64,000 nt of DNA from a bacterium (GTDB lineage Bacteria > Myxococcota_A > Polyangia > Nannocystales > Nannocystaceae): contig JANSYI010000039.1 of the NCBI GenBank assembly GCA_024742475.1, forward strand, positions 1-64,000, in the 5' to 3' direction. Within the stretch, counting starts at the first letter, position 1; every line of letters starts with the position of its first letter. This document shows positions 16,456 through 23,396 of the stretch, piece by piece. Both the position numbers and the translations under genes were made by a program. The notes under the pieces are model-generated. The model did no database searches. It was given only the letters and a program-made list of their open reading frames with translations, and was not told where the DNA came from.

Positions 16456-16995
16456 TCAGACGGCCTTCATCGCCGCGATGGTGGCGTCGCAGGCTTCTTT
16501 GCACGCCTTGCATTCAGCGTGGTGGCCGACGTGGGGCTCGCATGCCTTGGCGCAGTCGGTGCACGCCGTGACGCAGACCTTGGCCAGCGCCTTGAGGTGC
16601 TTCGAGCCCGCGGCCGCGAGCGACTCGCTCGCCTCGCAGATTGCGAGCATGTCGGAGACGGCGCGCGAGCACTCGGCCATCGACGTGTCGCCGGTGCCGA
16701 GCATGCGCAGGCAGTGATTGAGGCACACGCGCCCGGCCGCGACGCAGTCGGCCACGATGTTCACGAGCTCGGGGTCGACCTCGACGTCTGCCGCGGGGGC
16801 CTTGCCGTGTCCTTCGTGCCCCTCGTGTCCTTCGAGCTCCTCCATCTTCGTGTCTCCTTTTGCGTCGGTCTTGGTCTCGGCCTTCTTGCCGGCGGGCTTC
16901 TCGGGGTCGGCCGCACACGCGATGGTGGTGGCCGTGGCCTTGGCGGCGAGTGCACCCGCCCCAGCGATCAGTAGTTCTCGGCGGTGAAAACGCAT
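16456..16995 (-). CDS. Four-helix-bundle copper-storage protein (Csp/DUF326) with Tat signal
   Basis: The 179-residue protein has an N-terminal twin-arginine signal (HRRELLIAGAGALAA), a Lys/Glu linker and a His cluster (GHEGHEGHG, about 55-63). These lead into a four-helix bundle with twelve Cys spaced for metal binding (VADCVAAGRVCLNHC, AECS, AIC, then CVTACTDCAKAC and CKACKEAC). This matches Csp1-type proteins, which hold many Cu(I) ions inside the bundle via Cys thiolates. Tat export of a folded protein fits periplasmic copper storage. The His-rich stretch before the bundle is extra and could capture or pass on metal. It lies 7 bases after a peroxiredoxin gene, probably in one operon. Confidence 0.9.
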   Translation of the reverse strand: MRFHRRELLIAGAGALAAKATATTIACAADPEKPAGKKAETKTDAKGDTKMEELEGHEGHEGHGKAPAADVEVDPELVNIVADCVAAGRVCLNHCLRMLGTGDTSMAECSRAVSDMLAICEASESLAAAGSKHLKALAKVCVTACTDCAKACEPHVGHHAECKACKEACDATIAAMKAV

Positions 16996-17002
16996 CGCCG
17001 TG

Positions 17003-17488
17003 TCATCCCAGGTTGGTGAGGCACGCGTCGGCCCCGCTGACGGTGACGCCCTTGCCCTCTTCGACGTCGAGCGACTTCACGACACCGTCTTCGACGGTCA
17101 TGCTGAAGCGCTTGCCACGGGTGCCGAGGCCCGCGACCGAGATGTCCTGCTCGAGGCCCATCGCCTTGGTGAACGAGCCGTCCCAGTCGGGAAGCATGCT
17201 GACCTTGCCGTCCGCGCTGTGCTGCTCGCCCCAGCTCTTCATGACGAAGGGGTCGTTGACCGCGAGGCAGACGATCTCGTCGACGCCCTTGGACTTGATG
17301 TCGTCAGCCTTGCCGACGAAGCCGGGCAGGTGCTCCGCGGAGCAGGTGGGGGTGAACGCGCCGGGGACCGAGAAGAGCACGACCTTGCGGCCCTTGAAGA
17401 ACTCGCCGGTGTCGACCTCTTCGAAGCCCTCTGCTCCGAGGCGCTTGAGTTTCACTGCGGGGACGGAGTCGCCAACCTTGATCGTCAT
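17003..17488 (-). CDS. Peroxiredoxin, Prx5/AhpE-like (atypical 2-Cys type)
   Basis: The 161-residue protein has the Prx5-family layout. The peroxidatic Cys lies in PGAFTPTCSAEHLPGF (about residues 41-56), with the conserved Arg later in the chain (TRGKRFSMTVEDG) and the typical GDSVPAVKLKRL N-terminus. These enzymes reduce hydrogen peroxide and organic peroxides using thioredoxin or glutaredoxin. A second Cys near the end (GADACLTNLG) could serve as resolving residue. The ATG at 17488 begins the recognised domain; the frame upstream is only the antisense of the divergent kinase gene. It shares an operon with the Csp gene, which follows 7 bases later. Confidence 0.9.
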   Translation of the reverse strand: MTIKVGDSVPAVKLKRLGAEGFEEVDTGEFFKGRKVVLFSVPGAFTPTCSAEHLPGFVGKADDIKSKGVDEIVCLAVNDPFVMKSWGEQHSADGKVSMLPDWDGSFTKAMGLEQDISVAGLGTRGKRFSMTVEDGVVKSLDVEEGKGVTVSGADACLTNLG

Positions 17489-17683
17489 GATTCTTGTCCT
17501 GAGGCGCGCACGCGCCGGCGGTACGCTAACCGCCTCGCGTCGCTCGGACAACGCGCCGGACGGGAAAAAAGCCTCGGAATCGCGCGCGCGCAGCCCGTCG
17601 GGCACTGCCCGGCCGCAGGGCACCGGGCGGTGAGCCTGCAGATGGAGTCCCCTGTCGATTCGTGTTACGCAGGAACGGCGGGG

Positions 17684-18847
17684 ATGACCGATACCGAGGC
17701 GCCAACGCCGGGTCCGAAGCGGAACTCGAGCATCGACAGCACGTCGCCCGAGGATCTCCCGCGGCCCTCGCCTCGCCCGTCTCGCGCCAAACAGCTGCGC
17801 CACTCCATGGCCGACATGCTCGTCGGCACAGTGCTCGCCGATCGCTACCGCCTGCTCAAGCGCATCGGCGAGGGCGCGATGGGGTGGGTCTTTCTCGCCG
17901 AGCACATCGAGATCGGCAAGAAGGCTGCGGTCAAGGTGCTTCGCCCATCTCTATGCAAGCTGCCCGAAGCGGTGAGCCGTTTCCGTCGCGAGGCACGGTC
18001 CGCCTCGCAGATCGGCAGCCGGCACATCGTCGACGTCACCGACTTCGGCACCACCGCCAACGGCGCAGCCTTCTACGTCATGGAGTACCTCCACGGCGGC
18101 GAAGACCTGTCTTCCCTCATCAAGCGTGAGGGCAAGGTGCCCTGGCAGCGCGTGGTCAACATGCTCAAGCAGCTGTGCGTCGCGCTGCAGGCCGCCCACG
18201 ACGACGGCATCATTCACCGCGACGTCAAGCCGGCAAACTTCTACCGCATCGAGTTCGAGGGCAACCCCGATTTCATCAAGGTGCTCGACTTCGGCATCGC
18301 GCGCCTGAGCTCGCCCAAGGACAGCATCGTCACGGCCACGGGCGTCATCATGGGCACGCCCGACTTCATGGCGCCCGAGCAAGCGCAGGGCAAACACGTC
18401 GATGCGCGCGCGGACATCTACTCCCTGGGCGCCTGCGCCTACTCGCTGCTCACCGGGCGACCTCCGTTCGTCGGCGCCAACGAGTACGACGTCATCTACA
18501 AGCAGCTCAACGAGGACCCCGAGCCGCCAAGCGCCGTCCATCCCAAGGGCAGCATCCCCAAGTGGCTCGACGACGCGGTCCTCCACGCCATGCGCAAGGC
18601 CCCCGAGGACCGCTTTCAGTCCATGAAGGAGTTCCTCGCGGCACTCGAGGCGCAGGGAAGCCAGCCACTCGCGACGGGTCGTCATGACGCCGCCAGCAAG
18701 AAGGCGCTCGATGCTTCGGGCAAGCGCAAGCCCCGCCTGCCCGCCAAGCCCAAGCCTCCGATCAGCCCGCTCGTGCTCGTGCTCGGGGCCGCTGCCGCGA
18801 CCATCATCGGCGCGCTCGGCTACTATCTGCTGTTCTTTCGCACCTGA
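17684..18847 (+). CDS. Ser/Thr protein kinase with C-terminal membrane anchor
   Basis: The 387-residue protein has a complete Hanks kinase domain (about residues 50-310): GEGAMGWVF, the VAIK-type lysine in KAAVKVL, HRDVKPANF, DFGIARL, and GTPDFMAPEQ. Activation-loop Thr/Ser residues are present. A Lys/Pro-rich linker leads to one transmembrane helix at the extreme C-terminus (about 362-384, LVLVLGAAAATIIGALGYYLLFF) with no external sensor domain. This tail-anchored form is common in myxobacteria. ATG 17684 is preferred because GGAACGGCGGGG precedes it; ATG 17642 would add 14 residues. Targets unknown. Confidence 0.85.
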   Translation: MTDTEAPTPGPKRNSSIDSTSPEDLPRPSPRPSRAKQLRHSMADMLVGTVLADRYRLLKRIGEGAMGWVFLAEHIEIGKKAAVKVLRPSLCKLPEAVSRFRREARSASQIGSRHIVDVTDFGTTANGAAFYVMEYLHGGEDLSSLIKREGKVPWQRVVNMLKQLCVALQAAHDDGIIHRDVKPANFYRIEFEGNPDFIKVLDFGIARLSSPKDSIVTATGVIMGTPDFMAPEQAQGKHVDARADIYSLGACAYSLLTGRPPFVGANEYDVIYKQLNEDPEPPSAVHPKGSIPKWLDDAVLHAMRKAPEDRFQSMKEFLAALEAQGSQPLATGRHDAASKKALDASGKRKPRLPAKPKPPISPLVLVLGAAAATIIGALGYYLLFFRT

Positions 18848-18964
18848 CGCTTGCGGGCCGTTTCCGGGGGGATCCACCTGCTCGCACGCGGCGATCGAGC
18901 GAGGGGAATACTCCGTTCTGTGCCCGTTCCTGAATCTGTATTCGGGGACACGCGTCTTACGAGC

Positions 18965-19552
18965 ATGTTCCGCCAGACGACGACGCTCGGATTTCTGTTC
19001 CTCGCCGCCGCCATGACGGGAGGCTGCACCTTCCACCTCGGTAACGGCGGTGGCTCCCCGCAGCCCGCCTACTACAGCTATCAGGGTGGCTACGCGAAGC
19101 CACCGCGCTACGTCGAGCCCCAGCCTGCGCCCGAGCGACGCGGCAAGCCGCCCAGTGATGCGACCCGTTCGCCCGCCGACCCCGAACCGCAGGCGACCCG
19201 ACCGGATCGCAAGCGACCCAAGGCGCGCAAGCCGACGCGGACCAGCCCCAAGGCGAAACCTCAACGCACCAGCCCCAAGGCGAAACCTCAGCGCACCGGT
19301 CCCAACAAGCCCAGCCGCACCGACCCCAAGCGCGCGGACCCGACGCGCGCGGACCCCACGAAGAGCCCCAAGCGTGCGGATCCCAAGCGGGACCCCACCA
19401 AGAACCCCAAGGCAAAGCCGCGTCGTACCGCCCCCAAGAAGACGCGCGACCCGAAGGCGGACCCCCGCCGAGCCGCGCCCAAGAAGACGCCGCAGCGCAC
19501 GGCCCCCAAGAAGACGCGGCCGAATCCGACCAAGTCCCGCACCAACGGATGA
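18965..19552 (+). CDS. Lipoprotein with very basic Lys/Pro/Arg/Thr repeat tail
   Basis: The 195-residue protein has a signal peptide ending at the lipobox MTGGC. It then has a short Tyr/Gly segment (YYSYQGGY) and a tail (from about residue 75) in which Lys, Arg, Pro and Thr make up most of the chain. Units such as TSPKAKPQR and RADPT repeat exactly or nearly so. The predicted charge is very high. A polycationic surface lipoprotein might bind anionic surface polymers, extracellular DNA or lipopolysaccharide; this is inference. ATG 18965 is chosen because it gives the signal peptide. It follows the kinase gene on the same strand. Confidence 0.75.
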   Translation: MFRQTTTLGFLFLAAAMTGGCTFHLGNGGGSPQPAYYSYQGGYAKPPRYVEPQPAPERRGKPPSDATRSPADPEPQATRPDRKRPKARKPTRTSPKAKPQRTSPKAKPQRTGPNKPSRTDPKRADPTRADPTKSPKRADPKRDPTKNPKAKPRRTAPKKTRDPKADPRRAAPKKTPQRTAPKKTRPNPTKSRTNG

Positions 19553-19568
19553 ACGCCCCCTCATCCTC

Positions 19569-19602
19569 GAAGCGCCATCGCACCTCTGTGCGATGGCGCT
19601 TC
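19569..19602. terminator. Strong bidirectional hairpin terminator
   Basis: A perfect 15-base-pair stem, GAAGCGCCATCGCAC (19569-19583) with GTGCGATGGCGCTTC (19588-19602), closes over the tetraloop CTCT. It lies between the convergent Lys-rich lipoprotein gene and murB. Both ends are short of long T runs, but the stem is the most stable hairpin in the window. Confidence 0.75.
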
Positions 19603-19610
19603 ACCTTTGG

Positions 19611-20663
19611 TTAGAAGCGAACCCCGACCAGGCGCGGCTCGGGGACCAGGCGAACGCCGAACTCGTCCTCGACCCGGTCGCGAATCTCTCGCGCGAGCTC
19701 CAGCAGCGCTCGCGTCGTCCCACCGCCGAGGTTGATCAGCGCCAAGGTGTGTTTGCTCGACACGCCCACACAGCCGCGCCGAAGCCCCTTGGAGATCCCC
19801 GCTCGCTCGATGAGCCACGCCGCAGGAAACTTCGTCCTCCCGTCGCCGGCCTCGTACCGGGGCACCTCGCCGGGGGCAGACACGATGCGGCCGCGAACGG
19901 CGTGCTCCACGACCCTGCGCGCCTCGTCGTCACTGACGACGGGGTTGGTGAAGAACGAGCCCACGCTGCGGGAATCGGGGTCGGTCGCATCGACGACCAT
20001 CGACTTGCGTCGGCGAAGACCGAGCACGGCTTCGCGTACACCCGCCACGTCAGCACCCTGACCTTCGAGGACACGCCGTAGTTCACCGTATGCGACCGTT
20101 GGTGCCCCACCCGGTCGAAGCGTGAACTCGACCGCGGTCACGATCCACTGATCGCGCTCGCGCTTGAATCGGCTGTCCCGGTACTCGAACGCGCACGCCG
20201 CCGGGTCGAGGCGAACCGTTTCGCCGCGCGAGCGATCGATGGCCTCGACCGCCGTGATGACCTGCGCGACCTCCTGGCCATACGCGCCCACGTTCTGAAT
20301 CGGCGTCGCGCCCGCACATCCGGGAATCCCCGCCAGACACTCGATGCCTGCCCAGCCGCGCTCGACCGCGAAGTCCACTACGCGGTCCCAGGGCTCGCCC
20401 GCCCGCACGCGGATTCGCCCCTCACCGAGCGTCTCGATGCCGCGCATGCCCAGGTGAACAGCGAGTCCATCGAAGCCCTCATCCGCGACGACGAGGTTGG
20501 ATCCACCGCCAAACACGAGCACGGGCCCGTCGGCCTCCGGCGAGGACAGCACGTCGAGAAGGGCGGCTTCGGAGTCGACGCGCGCGAACCGGCGCGCCGG
20601 CCCACCGAGTCCGAGCGTGGTGTACGGAGCGAGCAGAACGTCGGTCTGGAACTGAAGGGCCAC
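19611..20663 (-). CDS. murB: UDP-N-acetylenolpyruvoylglucosamine reductase
   Basis: The 350-residue protein reduces UDP-GlcNAc-enolpyruvate to UDP-MurNAc with NADPH and FAD in the cytoplasmic phase of peptidoglycan synthesis. It shows the FAD-binding wording YTTLGLGGPARRF, VFGGGSNLVVADEGF and GIPGCAGATPIQNVGAYGQE, then the catalytic region with FEYRDSRFKRE and SVGSFFTNPV, where Ser donates the proton, and FPAAWLIERAG. Length and end (NKHT-like SSKHTLALIN) match type I MurB. It stands alone here, away from a division and cell-wall cluster. It is divergent from a TetR gene, with 34 bases between starts. Confidence 0.95.
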   Translation of the reverse strand: MALQFQTDVLLAPYTTLGLGGPARRFARVDSEAALLDVLSSPEADGPVLVFGGGSNLVVADEGFDGLAVHLGMRGIETLGEGRIRVRAGEPWDRVVDFAVERGWAGIECLAGIPGCAGATPIQNVGAYGQEVAQVITAVEAIDRSRGETVRLDPAACAFEYRDSRFKRERDQWIVTAVEFTLRPGGAPTVAYGELRRVLEGQGADVAGVREAVLGLRRRKSMVVDATDPDSRSVGSFFTNPVVSDDEARRVVEHAVRGRIVSAPGEVPRYEAGDGRTKFPAAWLIERAGISKGLRRGCVGVSSKHTLALINLGGGTTRALLELAREIRDRVEDEFGVRLVPEPRLVGVRF

Positions 20664-20697
20664 GGCAAGCGGGTCGTGTTAGGGTACTGCGCGCGCA

Positions 20698-21297
20698 ATG
20701 GATCACGCGGACATCAAGCGCGCGATCTTGGACGTGAGCCTCCGACTCGGAACCGAGCTGGGCGAAGAGGGTCTCACGATGCGGGCGATCGCGCGAGGGT
20801 TGGGAGTCAGTGCCACGGCGCTGTACCAACACTTCGAGAGCAAGGCCGCGATCCTCCGCGAGCTCCGCAACCGCGCGGTCGAACGCCTCGACCTGTTCCT
20901 CGCGCCGGCGTTCGAGCACCCCGACCCCGTCGTGCAGCTGCGCACCAACGCAATCCTCTACCTGCGGTTCTCGCGCGAGCACCCCTGGCTGTATCAGCTC
21001 ATCACCGAGGCTGACGAGGACTGGGGCGTGCACTCCGAGCCTCGCCGGACCGCCGCGCTGAGCTCCATCGAGCGCACGTTCGGTGCGCTGCAGGTCTGCC
21101 AGAGCCGCGGACTGCTGCACGAGACGGTCGACAGCCAGACAGCACCGCTCGCGCTGTGGGCGGCCATGCACGGGATGGCGCTGCTGATGAACAGCGGCCG
21201 CGTCAGCCCCGAGCACGCACACTATCCCAGCGCCCCCCTCGACGACATCGGCGAACGGTTCGCCGACTACGTCCTCGCCGGATTCCTCCGGCGCTAA
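20698..21297 (+). CDS. TetR-family transcriptional regulator
   Basis: A 199-residue protein with an N-terminal helix-turn-helix (about residues 20-50: GEEGLTMRAIARGLGVSATALYQHFESKAAIL) joined to an all-helical ligand domain (LRTNAILYLRFSREHPWLYQLI, WAAMHGMALLMNSG) of the WHG-type seen in many TetR repressors. The ligand is unknown. It starts 34 bases from murB on the opposite strand, so its operator could touch the murB promoter. A kinase gene follows on the same strand after 41 bases. Confidence 0.88.
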   Translation: MDHADIKRAILDVSLRLGTELGEEGLTMRAIARGLGVSATALYQHFESKAAILRELRNRAVERLDLFLAPAFEHPDPVVQLRTNAILYLRFSREHPWLYQLITEADEDWGVHSEPRRTAALSSIERTFGALQVCQSRGLLHETVDSQTAPLALWAAMHGMALLMNSGRVSPEHAHYPSAPLDDIGERFADYVLAGFLRR

Positions 21298-21338
21298 AAT
21301 CGTCAGCGTCGAGCCTTTGCCGGCTATCCTTCGCGCCC

Positions 21339-22469
21339 GTGGGCGAATCCGAGTCCGCACGCCGATACCAAGTCATGGAGCCCCTCGGCCAGGGTGGTCA
21401 GGGCTCGACGTTTCGCGGAGTCGACCGTGAGACGGGTGACGACGTCGCGATCAAGGTGCTCTCGATCAAGGGCTCGAAGAGCTGGAAGGCGTTCGATCGC
21501 TTCGAGCGCGAGATGGACACCCTCGCCAAGCTCTCGCACCCGGGAATTCCCAAGTACCGCGACCGCTACGCCTACGAGGCCAGCGGCGACTACTTCTTGG
21601 TGATGGACCTGGTCGACGGTGCCCCGCTTTCGACCTACCTCGAGGGGCCAGGGCTTCCCGTCGCGACGGTCCGCGACGTGTTGGAGCAGACGCTCGACGT
21701 GCTCGCGTATCTGCACCGGCAGCGCCCTCCGCTCATCCACCGCGACATCAAGCCGGCCAACGTCCTGCGTCGCCGCGACGGGTCCGTTGCGGTGGTCGAC
21801 TTTGGAGGCGTTCGCCAGCGCGCCGGCGAGACGGCGGCGAGCACCACCATCGGAACGTTCGGGTACATGGCGCCCGAGCAGCTCCACGGCGACGCCACCC
21901 CCGCCTCCGACGTGTATGCGCTGGGCGCGACCGTGCTCGCGCTGCTCACCCGCACGCCCCCCTCCGAGCTCCCACGTCGTGGCCTTCGCTTCGACTACGC
22001 AGCGCTCGACCTCCCAGCCCCGTTCGGCCGGGTGCTGCCCAAGATGCTCGAGCCCGATCCAGACGAGCGGCTCGCGAGCGTCGAAGCCGTGCGGGCCGCC
22101 CTCACCGCAAAGCCCAAGCCCAAACCCAAACCCAAACCCAAGACGCCCCCCAAGGCTGCGCCGAGCGCTGCGGCGCCCCAGGTGGCGCTGGTGAAGATGT
22201 CCGAGGAGACGCAGGCCCTCGCCAACACGCCCGCGCCGTTCAACGTCGTCGTGTGGATCTTGGCGGCCCTCAGCGCGGGCATCCTGCTCGTCTTCGAAGC
22301 GGTGTTCCTCCCGTTCTTCTTCCAGCTGGCCAGCGCCCTGCGGAACAAACCCAAGGGCGACCCGACCGCGGCCGAGTTCGAAGCCGACTACGAGCGCTTC
22401 AAGTCGACCGTGGGGCAGTATCGCCAAGCCGCCAGCCACGTCGCCGACGGAACCCGGCCGCGAACCTGA
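21339..22469 (+). CDS. Ser/Thr protein kinase with C-terminal membrane segments
   Basis: The 376-residue protein starts directly with the kinase domain (about residues 8-260): LGQGGQGSTFRG, Lys in VAIKVLSI, LIHRDIKPANVL, VVDFGGVRQ and GTFGYMAPEQ. DFGG with a following Val is common in the smaller myxobacterial kinases. A short P-loop-like KPK repeat (about residues 252-265) leads to a hydrophobic stretch of 30-odd residues (about 300-330, WILAALSAGILLVFEAVFLPFFF) that could cross the membrane once or twice, then a soluble tail. GTG 21339 is the start; an in-frame extension upstream is antisense-like. Confidence 0.85.
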   Translation: MGESESARRYQVMEPLGQGGQGSTFRGVDRETGDDVAIKVLSIKGSKSWKAFDRFEREMDTLAKLSHPGIPKYRDRYAYEASGDYFLVMDLVDGAPLSTYLEGPGLPVATVRDVLEQTLDVLAYLHRQRPPLIHRDIKPANVLRRRDGSVAVVDFGGVRQRAGETAASTTIGTFGYMAPEQLHGDATPASDVYALGATVLALLTRTPPSELPRRGLRFDYAALDLPAPFGRVLPKMLEPDPDERLASVEAVRAALTAKPKPKPKPKPKTPPKAAPSAAAPQVALVKMSEETQALANTPAPFNVVVWILAALSAGILLVFEAVFLPFFFQLASALRNKPKGDPTAAEFEADYERFKSTVGQYRQAASHVADGTRPRT

Positions 22470-22479
22470 TCGGCCGGCG

Positions 22480-22704
22480 CTACTTCCACTCGACTTCGGT
22501 CTTGCGCGTGGCCGAGCGACCAATGAGCCCGATGACGATCAGCCCCAGGCCGCCAAACGAGAGGATCTGCCGGAGCAGCGCGTAGCTTCCGACCGCAGCG
22601 ACCGCTTTCTCGACGATGGGCTCGCTCTGAAAAGAGCCGATCACGAACCCCAGCAGGCCGACCGCGACCCCCAGATACAACACGAACTTGAAGACGCTGG
22701 ACAT
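22480..22704 (-). CDS. Small two-helix membrane protein linked to ECF sigma gene
   Basis: The 74-residue protein starts at ATG 22704, two bases after the stop of the ECF sigma gene. It has two membrane segments: about residues 4-26 (FKFVLYLGVAVGLLGFVIGSF) and 42-62 (LLRQILSFGGLGLIVIGLIG), joined by an amphipathic segment. No Cys or zinc motif is seen, so it does not look like a ZAS-type anti-sigma factor. Its position makes it a candidate partner of the sigma factor, or just a co-transcribed passenger. No family is recognised. Confidence 0.65.
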   Translation of the reverse strand: MSSVFKFVLYLGVAVGLLGFVIGSFQSEPIVEKAVAAVGSYALLRQILSFGGLGLIVIGLIGRSATRKTEVEWK

Positions 22705-22706
22705 GC

Positions 22707-23336
22707 TCAGGACCCTTGGGTGGCAGCGGGCAAGACTTGTGCGCGGAGGTCTCGGGCCCACGTCTCGAGCCCGCTGATCGTGCTCTCGAGGATGCGGTCG
22801 TCGTCGGCCAGCGCGATCAGCTGCTCTTCGAGCAGTTTCTTCGCCCGGCGGATACGGCCCCGCACCGTGCCCTCGGGAATCCCCAGCACTTCGCCGAGAT
22901 CCTTCGCGGTCATCTCTTCCCAGTAGTAGAGCTCGAGCACGATCTGGTGTTCGACCGGGATCCGTCGCAGCGCCTGGAGCGTGAGCGTCTGCTCCTTGCG
23001 CTTGGCGACGAGCACGGTGGGGTTGAGCCCGAGGTCGTGCACCGAGGACACGCCGAGGTCGAATCGCTCTTTGTCCCGCCGTCGCTTGCGCAGGGATGAT
23101 CGCAAGATGTTATGCGCGACGCCGAAGAGGTAGGTGCGGAAGGTCGACTGGCCGCGAAACCGCTCCTTGCCCTCGACGCAGGCCGCAAACGTACGCTGGA
23201 CGAGGTCGTCGACGTCGCGGTCGACCTTGTTGGCGAAGAACCGGCAAATACTGTCGAAGTGGCGTTCGAAGAGCTCGCTACCGCTTTCGCGGTCGCCCTG
23301 TCGCCAGGCATCGAGCAGTTCGAGGTCGGTGGCCAC
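22707..23336 (-). CDS. ECF-type RNA polymerase sigma factor (paralogue of 10375-10992)
   Basis: The 209-residue protein has ECF regions 2 (FANKVDRDVDDLVQRTFAAC, then STFRTYLFGVAHNIL) and 4 (TLQALRRIPVEHQIVLELYYWEEM, then GIPEGTVRGRIRRAK). It shares long identical stretches with the other sigma factor of this window, including a C-terminal helix with LETWARDLRAQV. No anti-sigma gene is present. It is divergent from a kinase-TPR gene, with 60 bases between starts, an arrangement typical of kinase-controlled ECF groups. GTG 23336 is the chosen start, because the open frame further upstream overlaps the kinase gene. Confidence 0.88.
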   Translation of the reverse strand: MATDLELLDAWRQGDRESGSELFERHFDSICRFFANKVDRDVDDLVQRTFAACVEGKERFRGQSTFRTYLFGVAHNILRSSLRKRRRDKERFDLGVSSVHDLGLNPTVLVAKRKEQTLTLQALRRIPVEHQIVLELYYWEEMTAKDLGEVLGIPEGTVRGRIRRAKKLLEEQLIALADDDRILESTISGLETWARDLRAQVLPAATQGS

Positions 23337-23396
23337 GAGCGGAGAGTAGCAGGCGCTTTGCGTGGCCGGGCTCGACCGGGGCATGATCATCGGCAG

